From Desmonostoc muscorum LEGE 12446 (lineage in GTDB: Bacteria; Cyanobacteriota; Cyanobacteriia; Cyanobacteriales; Nostocaceae), in the NCBI RefSeq assembly GCF_015207005.2, contig NZ_JADEXS020000001.1, forward strand, positions 7,835,001-7,899,000: a DNA stretch of 64,000 nt, given 5' to 3'. Under the pieces are notes generated by a model. That model searched no databases, was not told the origin of the DNA, and saw only the letters and a program-made list of their open reading frames with translations. Each line of letters starts with the position of its first letter. Within the stretch, counting starts at the first letter, position 1. This document shows, in pieces, positions 55,468-64,000 of this stretch. The translations under genes and the position numbers were made by a program.

Positions 55468-55886
55468 AACACCATCCTGTGCATATCTGCACTGTAACTA
55501 ATTTAGGTATGTGGAGTATCACCTTGTTAGCGTAAACTGGGCTGAGGTTTTGATTAAAAGTTGCTAGGAAAATGGGTAAATAAAATGTAGGATATACTCA
55601 TCAGAAACTTATATTAAAGACTTTATCTAGATGACATTCCTGACATAGGAGAAAAGCAGCCAGCTTTAAAAACTTTTTGCTCGGCTTAAATAAAAATCTC
55701 CAATTCCAAAATGCAGGTATTTTCCTTGATAAAAACCAGATAGCTGAGGTCAAATCGCACGACCATTCATTATTACAATGCTTGGGCGTGGTTTTAGGAG
55801 GAATGTAGTTTAGGCTAAACAATAAGCACAAATAAAAACCTGATGGAGCAAGATATCGAGCTAAACGTACAATTGCTAAAGAAATA
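55468..55886. other. Gene-free region left of the transposon ends
   Basis: About 420 bases without a tRNA, CRISPR repeat, tracrRNA-like or protein gene that I can support. It lies outside the right-facing transposon end. Confidence 0.5.
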
Positions 55887-55931
55887 GCGACACTAATTTG
55901 TTAACAATGACAAATAATAAATAATTGTACA
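55887..55931 (-). mobile_element. Tn7-like (type V-K CAST-type) transposon end, leftward
   Basis: Read on the minus strand it begins TGTACAATTATTTATTATTT and continues with TTGTCA and TTAACAAATTAGTGTCGC. The TGTACA terminus and the (T)TAACAAATTAGTGTCGC repeat are of the TnsB-binding kind found at the right end of cyanobacterial CRISPR-associated transposons, as I recall them. Only about two sites are present and no transposase or cas12k lies on this side. Confidence 0.65.
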
Positions 55932-55935
55932 AAAA

Positions 55936-56147
55936 TGTACAGTGAGTAATTATTTGTCGCCGAGACAAATTAATGTCATCCATTCAAATCTTGCTCGGTA
56001 TAGGTTACAGGGTTTTAGTAGTATTAGGATAACATCTTGACAGTGACAGATTAGCTGTCATCTTGGGGAATAGTGACAAATTAGCTGTCGCTTCATCAGA
56101 GATAAAAAAGCTTTTGTGTATTTTTATAATGACAAATTGACTGTCGC
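55936..56147 (+). mobile_element. Tn7-like (type V-K CAST-type) left end with TnsB-binding repeats
   Basis: The terminus TGTACAGTGAGTAATTATTT is followed by at least four degenerate copies of GTGACAAATTAGCTGTCGC: 55961-55980, 56043-56062, 56072-56091 and 56129-56147. Their spacing and sequence match the left end of the Scytonema CAST as I remember it. A truncated tnsB follows at 56198. Confidence 0.8.
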
Positions 56148-56197
56148 TTTCTGTTTAAGTAGGATAACAATATGTTTTTATAAAAAAGTTTTGCATT

Positions 56198-56281
56198 ATG
56201 AACAGTCAGCAAAATCCTGATTTAGCTGTTCATCCCTCGGCAATTCCTATAGAAAGGATTTTGTTTCTACAAGTCGACTAA
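56198..56281 (+). pseudogene. tnsB: TnsB, first ~20 codons only
   Basis: A frame of 27 codons that begins MNSQQNPDLAVHPSAIPIE. This is almost the N-terminus of the TnsB of the Scytonema hofmannii type V-K CRISPR-associated transposon as I recall it. After about codon 20 the sequence switches to an IS5-type transposase fragment in another frame and a stop follows at 56279. TnsB is the DDE transposase that normally has about 580 residues; the rest is missing. Confidence 0.75.
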
Positions 56282-56761
56282 TGGCATTAAGAGGCATAAG
56301 GCTTTGGATAGTTTGGGATTCCCCTTCTTCAGCCACTGCACAAAAGCCAAGGTGTCGGATGACCAAGGATTGATTGAGATGCTGGCGAAACACATAGATT
56401 ACTTTAAGGATAAACCCGACTACCTTCCCAAAACGACCATTATGCTTGACAACGGGTATCATCCAGCCGTCCTGACAAAGGCGGTAGAGGCGATTTATCC
56501 TGAGGTTATGACCAAAATTCAGTTTGAAATAGCCCCCAAGCCCACTCCAGCCCAAAAGCAGGAGCAAGGGAAGACAGGATTTGTTGTGGTAGCAACTCGA
56601 TGGGTAATTGAACGGTCAAACGCTTGGATGGAACGTTGTAAAAGCCTGGTCAAGAACTTTGAGAGAACCTTGGACAATGCCACAGCTAAGGTCAATCTTT
56701 GCTTCATCCGACTGATGCTCAAACGGTTGGCGAAGGTATAGATCCCAAATGGGTTCTATAA
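56270..56761 (+). pseudogene. IS5-family transposase, 5'-truncated
   Basis: From about 56276 a frame reads STNGIKRHKALDSLGFPFF and continues to the stop at 56741 with ATRWVIERSNAWMERCKSLV, the C-terminal third of an IS5-type DDE transposase with its last acidic residue. The N-terminal part, with the first catalytic Asp, is missing at the tnsB junction. The 3' end of the element lies just after 56741. It marks the insertion or deletion that cut tnsB. Confidence 0.85.
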
Positions 56762-56914
56762 ATTTCTAGCTACCACGCTTGACGAATATATCAAGGGAGA
56801 CTTACATAGTAGAGTAGGATGCCAAAAACCTTCCTCAGCAAGATTATTGCTGTACGATAGCTTACCGTCTGGATTTGAGAAAGGTTTTTGCCTGTCTTTG
56901 TTACTGTTACTACT

Positions 56915-57517
56915 ATGACTGAAACGGCTTATGCTGCTCGGACTAACCACGCTTTTGTTTTGACTGAAACCCTTCGAGTTGCTGAACTGATGTATCAAGG
57001 TGCAACCCAGGAAGATATTCGGCAACGAGTATTGGTAGAGGATTTATTTCAACTGCGCTCTCAAGTTTCTCGTGAGCGGGCGCTGCAAACTGTTCTCAAA
57101 CGCCTTCTGCAAGTGCCAGAGGAGTATATTCAATTAATTGCCACTAGCAACCCTGATACCCGTCGATTCACCATATTGTTCCTGATTCTGCGAGAACACC
57201 GCCTTCTGCGCGAACTCATCGCTGAAGTCCTGCTGGACAAAATTAAGGGTTTTGATTACGTTGTAACGACCGCTGACTTGCGAACCTTCTTTGAAGGAAA
57301 GCGAGATCAAAATTCAACCGTGGCTGCATGGTCAGACTCCACCTATAAAAAGGCTGCTAGCAACACCTTACTAGTGCTAGTAAATGCGGGTCTATTGCAA
57401 CCCACGTCCCCAAGAGGAAATTATCAAATTCGTTCTGTTCCGGTGCCATCAGCTTTGCGTCAACAATTACTCGCTGATAGGCTAGATTATTACCTGACTC
57501 TTATGCTTGATTTTTAA
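56915..57517 (+). CDS. brxA: BREX system protein BrxA (DUF1819)
   Basis: 200 residues. The helical DUF1819 fold is visible (NHAFVLTETLRVAELMYQGA, later RTFFEGKRDQNSTVAAWSDS and SNTLLVLVNAGLL). BrxA binds DNA and belongs to BREX phage defence. The ATG at 56915 gives the family start MTETAYAAR; the frame is open to 56888. It is convergent with brxL, whose 3' end it overlaps by four bases, instead of leading the operon as in the standard layout. Confidence 0.88.
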   Translation: MTETAYAARTNHAFVLTETLRVAELMYQGATQEDIRQRVLVEDLFQLRSQVSRERALQTVLKRLLQVPEEYIQLIATSNPDTRRFTILFLILREHRLLRELIAEVLLDKIKGFDYVVTTADLRTFFEGKRDQNSTVAAWSDSTYKKAASNTLLVLVNAGLLQPTSPRGNYQIRSVPVPSALRQQLLADRLDYYLTLMLDF

Positions 57518-59532
57518 TTAACTGCTAGCGCTTTAAATACTGCGTCTACGGGGTCAGCGTAAAATGATGTTTGAAATTTAGCAAACAATTCTGGCGGAAC
57601 ACTGCCTAAGTCCACGGCGCTTGCCATTGGTAAGAGGATACGTTTAGCGCCAGCATCAAAGGCTACTTGCAGACTACCCGCTAGGTTACTGACTGGTGTA
57701 ATCGTCCCACCAATGGTCATTTCCCCAAATATTGCAAATTGCGTTTGAACACTTCGTTTTAGAGAGGCAGAACATAAAGAAACGAACAATGCTAATCCAC
57801 TCTCTTGCGGTGCGCCAGACCCTTGCAAATCTAGTAACTGGAGCAAAAAATCCAAATTACTTGGGTGAATGCTACTGCTAACTCTTTGAGCGTTACCTTT
57901 GAAGTAATTCATGGCAATGTTTAAACTATCCTTCATCTTGCCAGCCGTTGCTACACCAGTGCGTACTAACTTGCCACTACCGGGTACTGCTTGCAGTTCA
58001 AGTTTGAATGCTCCGATTATGCCGCTATCCCCAGTGCTGACAAAGTGCAAGTGACCGGGAGTTAGTATTTCCTGACTAATCAAGCTCGAACCACCCTGTT
58101 CTGGTACTGAGACAAAATGCTCATCGAGAGTTTCCAAGTCGATGTAGCTGAAATGCACATCGTAAAATTCCATTCCACCAATTTTCTTTAACTGTTCTTT
58201 CACGCGCCGTCGCACCCGCAGACCATACACTAGGGCTTCGCGCACATCTTCCTTACTAAATGAGCCATTTGGGAAAAGCAGTTTCAGCAGCCCTGATACA
58301 GTTTTGCGAACTGCTTGAACATCTCGTTGCTTAAGATTGTTACCTAGTCTGAAGTGGAGGTCTATGGCATCGGCAAAACTGCGTTTACGCATTTCCCGTA
58401 GCCACTCTGCTAAGTAATCGACAATGAACCCGTACTGGTTGGTGAAATTCTCTGGGCTAAATTTGGGGATTTCCCAGCCAGGAATATAAGCGTGAAAACG
58501 GTCGAAGAAGGCGGTGTCAATCATGGCTTCGGGGAAGGGTGCCAGCAGGTGTGAGGTCTTCACTAAGGATTCCACGCTTTGATTAATGTTGCCCACAAAG
58601 ACCATAGAAGCATTAGCGGTAATTTCTGCTTTACCGCGTGCAAAAGAACCTGATGCCATGTAGTCTTTCATGATTTGCACACCGTCGTTATCATGGAAGC
58701 TCATGCCTGCTACTTCATCAAAGGCAACCACGTCAAATAAACCTACTAGTCCCACGCGACGGTTGGACATATTGTAGAAAAGATTCGCTACTGTAGTTTT
58801 TCCACCGGAAACCAAGATTGAGTTAGGAGAAACTTCTTTGTAGACGTGTGATTTACCTGTAGAACGGGGGCCAAGTTCGCAGCAGTTGTAGTTATTTTCA
58901 CAAAGGGCTACTAAACGGGCAAGTAGATGCCATTTCACGTCTTCGCTGACGGTAGTGGGTTCCAGTCCTGTTGACCGAATCAGCAGGTCAATCCATTCAC
59001 TGCGGGTAAAAGCTGGGCGACCCGCAAACAATTCATCCATATCCACACTAGGCATTTGGATAGGTTTGAGACTTCCGACAATGAAGGGACTGGGTTTGGT
59101 TCCTGCTTCATATTCCAGTTGTAGAATACACCAAATACCACCACCTAGAAGCTTTTGGTTGGGTTTGACAATTTCTGGGTCAATGACTACGCCTTTGACA
59201 CCCAGGTTCATTAAAGTTCCCTGGTAGATGTCATCTCTGTCGTTGAGCGTTACCGTTACCCGGTCAATGATGGTAAATCGTCCCAATTCCCGAATTTTAG
59301 ATTTGATCTGTTCTGCTTCATCAGGACGGACATAATTCTGTGCCAGGATGTTTTTTACACGAGTAACACCCTCCTCAATGGTGGTTTCGTCGTCGGTCGC
59401 GCAGTACATACCGAGTAGGTATTCCAGCACATACACTGGTACGTTAGCACCTTCTTTAATACGTTTAGTCAGGTCTTTACGTACTACCTTTCCAGGGTAA
59501 ATGCTGTTTAGTTTTTGATTCAGGTCATCCAT
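57514..59532 (-). CDS. brxL: BREX Lon-like ATPase BrxL
   Basis: 672 residues. The AAA+ part has Walker A ELGPRSTGKSHVYKE and Walker B LFDVVAFDEVAGMSF; the C-terminal part (from about 500) is Lon-protease-like (EMTIGGTITPVSNLAGSLQV). BrxL is the hallmark of type 1 BREX, forms DNA-bound rings and is needed for defence. It follows pglZ on the minus strand after 59 bases, in the usual order pglX-pglZ-brxL. Confidence 0.95.
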   Translation of the reverse strand: MDDLNQKLNSIYPGKVVRKDLTKRIKEGANVPVYVLEYLLGMYCATDDETTIEEGVTRVKNILAQNYVRPDEAEQIKSKIRELGRFTIIDRVTVTLNDRDDIYQGTLMNLGVKGVVIDPEIVKPNQKLLGGGIWCILQLEYEAGTKPSPFIVGSLKPIQMPSVDMDELFAGRPAFTRSEWIDLLIRSTGLEPTTVSEDVKWHLLARLVALCENNYNCCELGPRSTGKSHVYKEVSPNSILVSGGKTTVANLFYNMSNRRVGLVGLFDVVAFDEVAGMSFHDNDGVQIMKDYMASGSFARGKAEITANASMVFVGNINQSVESLVKTSHLLAPFPEAMIDTAFFDRFHAYIPGWEIPKFSPENFTNQYGFIVDYLAEWLREMRKRSFADAIDLHFRLGNNLKQRDVQAVRKTVSGLLKLLFPNGSFSKEDVREALVYGLRVRRRVKEQLKKIGGMEFYDVHFSYIDLETLDEHFVSVPEQGGSSLISQEILTPGHLHFVSTGDSGIIGAFKLELQAVPGSGKLVRTGVATAGKMKDSLNIAMNYFKGNAQRVSSSIHPSNLDFLLQLLDLQGSGAPQESGLALFVSLCSASLKRSVQTQFAIFGEMTIGGTITPVSNLAGSLQVAFDAGAKRILLPMASAVDLGSVPPELFAKFQTSFYADPVDAVFKALAVN

Positions 59533-59591
59533 TTTGGGGCAGGGAGCAGGAGGGAATAATTTGATCTCACCGATATTGTGACTATATTGGC

Positions 59592-62156
59592 TTAGAAATC
59601 TCCAAAGTCGTTAGCAATCCCTAAACTAACTGCCCAGGTTTCTCGGAGCAATTCGCTCTCATCGTCTGCATCCTTAACTATTAAATAGACATTAGTAGGG
59701 GGATTAGCGGTTGTTACAGTCAACCTTAAGTTAATTTCCCGATCGCTCGGATGTGGGCTAGTGCTGCTTAAGTTTGCTCCTCGCACATCTGTTATCGGTG
59801 TGTTGGTTTGGGGATCGTAGAAAGCAACTGTAATTTGACGCGATCGCCATCTTCCCTCAACTGCATAACTTTGTACTAATGTCAATGTAAAACGATTATT
59901 CGTTACCCGCCGAACTCTGGCACTTACCTGTACCCCTACTTTCCGGGCTGGGCCTTCGTCTCCTTTAACCGCCCGTTGGTGATGATAGGTAATAACTGGT
60001 ACGCATACTTCTTGGAGAGATGCCCCGCCGTGGACAAACTGCGCTCCTGCACCTTGGACGGCAAAGCGTAAACTACCACGAGGTACGATCGCAACTGTGC
60101 CATTTTCTGTATAGGGCAAGCTAAAGTGCAGTAAGGTTGAGTCATTCAGCTGTTCTCGTGCTAAAAGGTAGCGGCGTTTGCTTTCCAGTACTGCTTCACC
60201 AGTTGGTAGGGGTCGCTTGTCTGCTTCTTGAATGGGGCGACGTTGGTATAAAAAACCGTGGTCTGCGGTGATGATAACGTTTGTACCATTGATAGAATTA
60301 CAAATTTTCTTTACCAGCCGTAGCAGTTCGCTAATTGCTGTTCCGCAAGCTGATAGTACTTGACGTTCGCTGGATGCCTGATCGCCGATCGCATCAATGA
60401 CGTTGTGATAAATGTAGATTAGGCGATAAGGTTGCACAGCAGCCCGTCCTTCCTCAGTATTCATCTCTAGCAGGTCTTTGGCACTAAGTACTGTAGCTTC
60501 TACCCGACTATTTTGGTTTAGTACCTTTTGCCTTGCTAATGCTCCTTTAGTACCAAGCCCATCCAGTCGGACATCATCATCACCTGGTATCAGTTCTAGT
60601 TTTGACCCTGGAAGAAGTGCTGCCATACCCAACCGTGTCACGCTGGGTAAAACTCCCAATTGTGCCTCTAGACTGGTTTCACCACGAACTTCTTTTTTAA
60701 TAACCTCTTCTAGTTCGCTGGCGACTTCGTAGCGCAAAGCATCGGAGATAATCACAAATACTTTTTCGCGATCGCTCCGTTCTAAAATTGGGAATACGTG
60801 TCTACCAAAAAATCTAGTTTGGGATGCTATGCCCTCCAATTCCCAGTTATTGCCAAGGGCATCAGACCAAGCTTCTCCTAGACCATCCAGGAACCATTGG
60901 GTGTATAGATTTTCCACATCGTCAATTAAACCCTTGAGGATATCCCCTTGGGCATCATCACTCTTGACGATAAAGTGGCGGTAAGCTTTGTCAAAAGAGT
61001 GTAAATCACTGGCGTAGGCTTTGAAGAGAAGTGGGGCTGGCTGGCGGAATCCTTCTGGATACTGCTGCTTAAATTCCAAGAGAGCGATTGCAGCTTCCAA
61101 TGCTTGATAAATCTTCTCATACTGGGGGAACCAAATCAGGGTATGACGTGCCTGTAACCAAGTTCGCCAGGGTGTCAATTCCGTTATTTGTTGCCCCATT
61201 TGCATTTGCAGTGTTTTAACGCAGGTGCGGATTAATACCTTATCTACCACCTCGAAACTCGCTGCTTCAAATAAAACTTCCGGCTCTAAATTCTCTATAG
61301 CATCAAATATGTGTAATTGTTCTGCTACCTCACTGCTGAGGATCTTCCAGCCTAGAGAATCCTGCTGGTCACGCATCCACTGGTCGATAAAAGCATAAGC
61401 TCGTTGTCCAGGAGTGATGACTTGGTTTGCTAGCTGGGGCGGGATGGTATCGTGCAGAGATTTAGCAAAATGGGTAATTAACAACTGCACGAATAACTTG
61501 TTTAAACTGGGGTTTTGCTTAGGAAAATCCGTGTGTTCTTGGACTACCTCCCAGAAAGCTTCAGGGGAGATAAAACGCTCAATATCAGACCAGAGGGCGT
61601 TATCAGACTCTAATAACCCCCCCAGCAGCACCCGCCGAATCAGTGTCCCTGCATCGGGTACTTTTAAGCCTGCGAGGACGGAAAGCATAGCCAGTAACAA
61701 TCCCCGTTCATCGCTGTCGGGGGAAATACCCATTGCTTGCAAGGCTTCTGTCCGTTTGCGGCTTTTAAAGAATTTCTCATGTTCCCGGATGACAATTTCC
61801 AGACCGCGCGATCGCAATCCTAAATCTGCATAGATGAGGGCGGCGGGGTCAGCAGAGAAAGTTAAACCGCTTTTTTGGATGTCTAGAAGCCAGTTTTCTT
61901 GGGGCGCAGGTTCGGGAAAGGGGGCGTACAGTAGAAAAGTTTGATTGGGTTGCTCGACCAGCAGGTGATATTTGACAGTAAAGGCAGTATCAGCGAGTTG
62001 GAGTTTTTCTACGCCTTCGAGTTGGAGTTCATTGAAGCTGCTGGTAAATTGTTGTTCGGGGTCGTACCAAAACACCACCCTTCGTCCTGGGTGCAACCAA
62101 CGGGCTGAATCTTGGAAGAGGGTTTCTAGGGTGTTTTGGATACGAGTAATGTTCAT
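59592..62156 (-). CDS. pglZ: BREX type 1 phosphatase-like PglZ
   Basis: 854 residues. The N-terminus RIQNTLETLFQDSARWLHPG, then RVVFWYDPEQQF, is the canonical BREX-1 PglZ start; the alkaline-phosphatase-like core has VFVIISDALRYEVASELEEV and NVIITADHGFLYQRRPIQEA with metal-binding Asp and His. The ATG at 62156 is chosen for this reason; the frame is open to 62222. PglZ is essential for BREX activity. Confidence 0.95.
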   Translation of the reverse strand: MNITRIQNTLETLFQDSARWLHPGRRVVFWYDPEQQFTSSFNELQLEGVEKLQLADTAFTVKYHLLVEQPNQTFLLYAPFPEPAPQENWLLDIQKSGLTFSADPAALIYADLGLRSRGLEIVIREHEKFFKSRKRTEALQAMGISPDSDERGLLLAMLSVLAGLKVPDAGTLIRRVLLGGLLESDNALWSDIERFISPEAFWEVVQEHTDFPKQNPSLNKLFVQLLITHFAKSLHDTIPPQLANQVITPGQRAYAFIDQWMRDQQDSLGWKILSSEVAEQLHIFDAIENLEPEVLFEAASFEVVDKVLIRTCVKTLQMQMGQQITELTPWRTWLQARHTLIWFPQYEKIYQALEAAIALLEFKQQYPEGFRQPAPLLFKAYASDLHSFDKAYRHFIVKSDDAQGDILKGLIDDVENLYTQWFLDGLGEAWSDALGNNWELEGIASQTRFFGRHVFPILERSDREKVFVIISDALRYEVASELEEVIKKEVRGETSLEAQLGVLPSVTRLGMAALLPGSKLELIPGDDDVRLDGLGTKGALARQKVLNQNSRVEATVLSAKDLLEMNTEEGRAAVQPYRLIYIYHNVIDAIGDQASSERQVLSACGTAISELLRLVKKICNSINGTNVIITADHGFLYQRRPIQEADKRPLPTGEAVLESKRRYLLAREQLNDSTLLHFSLPYTENGTVAIVPRGSLRFAVQGAGAQFVHGGASLQEVCVPVITYHHQRAVKGDEGPARKVGVQVSARVRRVTNNRFTLTLVQSYAVEGRWRSRQITVAFYDPQTNTPITDVRGANLSSTSPHPSDREINLRLTVTTANPPTNVYLIVKDADDESELLRETWAVSLGIANDFGDF

Positions 62157-62256
62157 GCTAGGCAGGGTGAGTGATGAGAAAGTGTATTTTAGAATCCAAT
62201 TTCCACCCAATATGGCACACACTTTATAATTAAACTATTACTCGAATAGTTCCACC

Positions 62257-62673
62257 ATGCCAGCCAAAGATATATATCATGATGAAGTCAAGAACGCATT
62301 GATAAAAGACGGTTGGACTATTACGGCTGATCCTTACTTTATCAAATATGAGGATGCTGAACTCTACGCCGACTTAGCAGCAGAAAAACCAATTGCCGCA
62401 GAACGCCAGGGACAGAAAATTGTTGTAGAAATCAAGAGTTTTTTGGGCAAATCATTAATGTATGATTTTCACAGTGCATTAGGACAATACATTGTCTATC
62501 GAAATCTTATTCAACTTACTGAGCCAGAATATACACTTTACTTAGCTATTGATGATGTTGTTTATTATAAATTTTTTCAACGAAAATCTGTACAAGCAGT
62601 AATTAATCAAAATCAAGTTCTATTAATAGTCGTCAATCTAGATAAGGTAGAGATTCAGCAATGGATAAGATAG
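62257..62673 (+). CDS. xisH: XisH family protein
   Basis: 138 residues. It begins MPAKDIYHDEVKNALIKDGW and includes AERQGQKIVVEIKSFLGKS, a PD-(D/E)XK-like core (D, ExK). XisH of Anabaena is required with XisI for XisF-mediated excision of the fdxN element; most homologues, however, lie far from any such element. It is divergent from pglZ (about 100 bases apart) and overlaps xisI by 13 bases. Confidence 0.93.
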   Translation: MPAKDIYHDEVKNALIKDGWTITADPYFIKYEDAELYADLAAEKPIAAERQGQKIVVEIKSFLGKSLMYDFHSALGQYIVYRNLIQLTEPEYTLYLAIDDVVYYKFFQRKSVQAVINQNQVLLIVVNLDKVEIQQWIR

Positions 62674-63014
62674 AAAAATACCGCAATGCTATTAAGAAAA
62701 TACTTATTGAATATTATGAAATGACTAATGCTGAAATTGCAAAATCTGGAGAAGTGGAAGCAAGCGATCGCTTGGCTTTTGATGAGGAAAGAGATCAATA
62801 TCTTTGGTTTCGGTTTGGCTGGGATGGCAAAAAGCAGATACAGCATATTATAATGTATCTTTGCATTAAAAACAGCAAAATTTGGGTGGAAGAAGATGCA
62901 ACTAATTTATGCGTTGTTGATGATTTGTTATCAGCCGGAATACCCCAAACCGATATTGTTTTAGGCTTCCATCATCCTAGTAAAAGAGGTTTCACAGAAT
63001 TTGCTACAGCCTAA
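62661..63014 (+). CDS. xisI: XisI family protein
   Basis: 117 residues. It starts MDKIEKYRNAIKKILIEYYE and contains YLWFRFGWDGKKQIQHIIMY and ILGFHHPSKRGFTEFA-type segments typical of XisI, the partner of XisH in fdxN-element excision control. The gene overlaps xisH by 13 bases, so the two are translationally coupled. It converges on pglX. Confidence 0.93.
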   Translation: MDKIEKYRNAIKKILIEYYEMTNAEIAKSGEVEASDRLAFDEERDQYLWFRFGWDGKKQIQHIIMYLCIKNSKIWVEEDATNLCVVDDLLSAGIPQTDIVLGFHHPSKRGFTEFATA

Positions 63015-63069
63015 AGAGGCAGGGTAAATAACTATGATTTATTGGTAATTACGAATTACGAATTACGAA

Positions 63070-64000
63070 TTATTTCAACAGTTCCCTTTTCCACTGCGAG
63101 GCTTTTTCTAAGTCAGCAATTTTTAAATCTGCACCTTCATAAACTAAACCTTTAAAGCGCGTGTAGTTGTAGGCTACACCATCGTCAAGGTCAAGATTAA
63201 TTCGCGCATCGGCTTGGGTTTGCAGCTTGGCTTGGTAATCTCGCAGTTCTAGCTGTTGGGCTTGCAGTTCTTTCAGGCGGTTTGTGGCAGCTTTTTTAGC
63301 GGCGCTAGAAGTGGTATTATCTAGCTGTTGTTGCGCTCTGGCAATTTCCCCATCTAGTTTGACTTGCAATTCCAAAACATAATCGGTGCGGATACGAGCA
63401 AGAGCATCTTCGCTGTAACGGTGTAAATATAGTAATGCGCCAAAAGCTCGTTTTTTTCCACTGGTAAACAGCCAATAAATGGGGCGTTTTTTATAAGTTT
63501 GAATGTGGTCAGAAATGAATTCTTGCAGAAAGTAGCGGCGGATGCGTTCTTGGGCGCTTTCGCCATTTTTGAGGGTGAGGGCGTTGGCGATGAAATTGAG
63601 GTTTTCGGTAAGGGTTTCGGGACTGTAGGCGACGCGCAGAAATTCTATGAAGCGGGTAACGATATCGTTATCAAAGTATGCTTGGTCTGTGATGGGAATA
63701 ATTGCATCACTGCTGGCGCTTAAGGTTTGGTGTAGGGTGGGGTCAAATGGTTGTCCGGCGTGGAGGAGTCCGGGTTTGTCGAGGGAGTAGCGCCCCATGA
63801 TACAGCCGACGGCGTAGGAGATGAGGGAACGGATATCTTTGTTTAAGTCGGCGCGGCGGATGGTGATTTGGTCGTCGGGTACTTCTGGGGTGAGTTCGTC
63901 TTGTAAGCCATAAGCTTCTATCCAGTAGCGGTTATTTTCTTCTTCTAGGCGTTGAAGTTCTCGGAAGGCGGTTTCTGATTTGCTTTGCCAAATGTTGAAG
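63070..64000 (-). CDS. pglX: BREX adenine-specific DNA methyltransferase PglX (C-terminal part, partial)
   Basis: The frame is open from 63070 to the window edge and continues beyond it. The visible ~310 residues contain RSLISYAVGCIMGRYSLDKPG and KKRPIYWLFTSGKKRAFGAL, C-terminal landmarks of BREX-1 PglX, followed by a coiled coil rich in Gln, Ala and Lys. PglX methylates the BREX recognition site in host DNA. The methylase catalytic motifs lie outside. brxC and brxB are expected beyond the edge. Confidence 0.92.
   Translation of the reverse strand, partial: FNIWQSKSETAFRELQRLEEENNRYWIEAYGLQDELTPEVPDDQITIRRADLNKDIRSLISYAVGCIMGRYSLDKPGLLHAGQPFDPTLHQTLSASSDAIIPITDQAYFDNDIVTRFIEFLRVAYSPETLTENLNFIANALTLKNGESAQERIRRYFLQEFISDHIQTYKKRPIYWLFTSGKKRAFGALLYLHRYSEDALARIRTDYVLELQVKLDGEIARAQQQLDNTTSSAAKKAATNRLKELQAQQLELRDYQAKLQTQADARINLDLDDGVAYNYTRFKGLVYEGADLKIADLEKASQWKRELLK

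Noticed and set aside
55601..55831. 76-codon minus-strand frame left of the transposon ends
   Set aside because: No similarity, no ribosome site, AT-rich spacer.
55468..55935. tRNA attachment site, tracrRNA or V-K CRISPR repeat beside the transposon end
   Set aside because: No tRNA arms or V-K repeat could be recognised in this stretch.

Overview
The window is chromosomal DNA of a filamentous, probably heterocyst-forming cyanobacterium of the Nostoc/Anabaena group. The evidence is Ycf66, a ferrochelatase with a chlorophyll-binding tail, two tandem high-light-inducible proteins, an XisH/XisI pair, many copies of the HIP1 octamer GCGATCGC, and abundant short tandemly repeated heptamers (STRR) between and inside genes.

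Bases 1-25,000 are mostly housekeeping: a double-domain histidine phosphatase, a dihydroorotase-like protein with a degenerate metal site, a decayed TIGR03032 gene, a 1653-residue secreted FG-GAP/cadherin-like/RTX protein, ycf66, gnd, rplU-rpmA, a ComM-type AAA ATPase, a nuclease-like protein, a YihY protein, a DUF421 protein, purB, a DUF4126 protein, hemH, a methyltransferase, a DUF3122 protein, a lone BmpA-family permease, a HicAB pair and a GNAT acetyltransferase.

Bases 25,000-42,000 are accessory. A large DUF4157 (eCIS-core) protein is split in two by a one-base frameshift in a C6 tract. It carries a 15-residue solenoid repeat and a toxin-like C-terminus, with a possible immunity gene downstream. 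A fused two-domain peptide ABC ATPase, a PTP-like phosphatase, a methyltransferase, a 1032-residue membrane protein with seven repeats and the hli pair follow. Several families of miniature inverted-repeat elements lie here; one family has 18-bp ends and perfect 10-bp target duplications in three copies.

Bases 42,000-49,000 hold two minus-strand transport units, each preceded by a ydaO/yuaA-type (c-di-AMP) riboswitch: a universal stress protein with an ArsB/NhaD/SLC13-type transporter, and an Nrt/Cmp-like ABC transporter (permease, binding protein, ATPase). Both riboswitches have heptamer repeats inserted in a variable arm.

Bases 49,000-55,500 hold a histidine kinase, rnc, a NYN-domain protein and a GH63-type glucosidase. 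From about 55,880 to the end lies a mobile/defence region: two abutting Tn7-like transposon ends with TnsB-type binding repeats, a tnsB gene cut after about 20 codons whose start matches that of type V-K CRISPR-associated transposons, a 5'-truncated IS5-type transposase, and then a BREX phage-defence cluster (brxA, brxL, pglZ, pglX running off the end). An xisH-xisI pair sits antisense between pglZ and pglX. The BREX genes lie on the interior side of the transposon end, so they may once have been its cargo.
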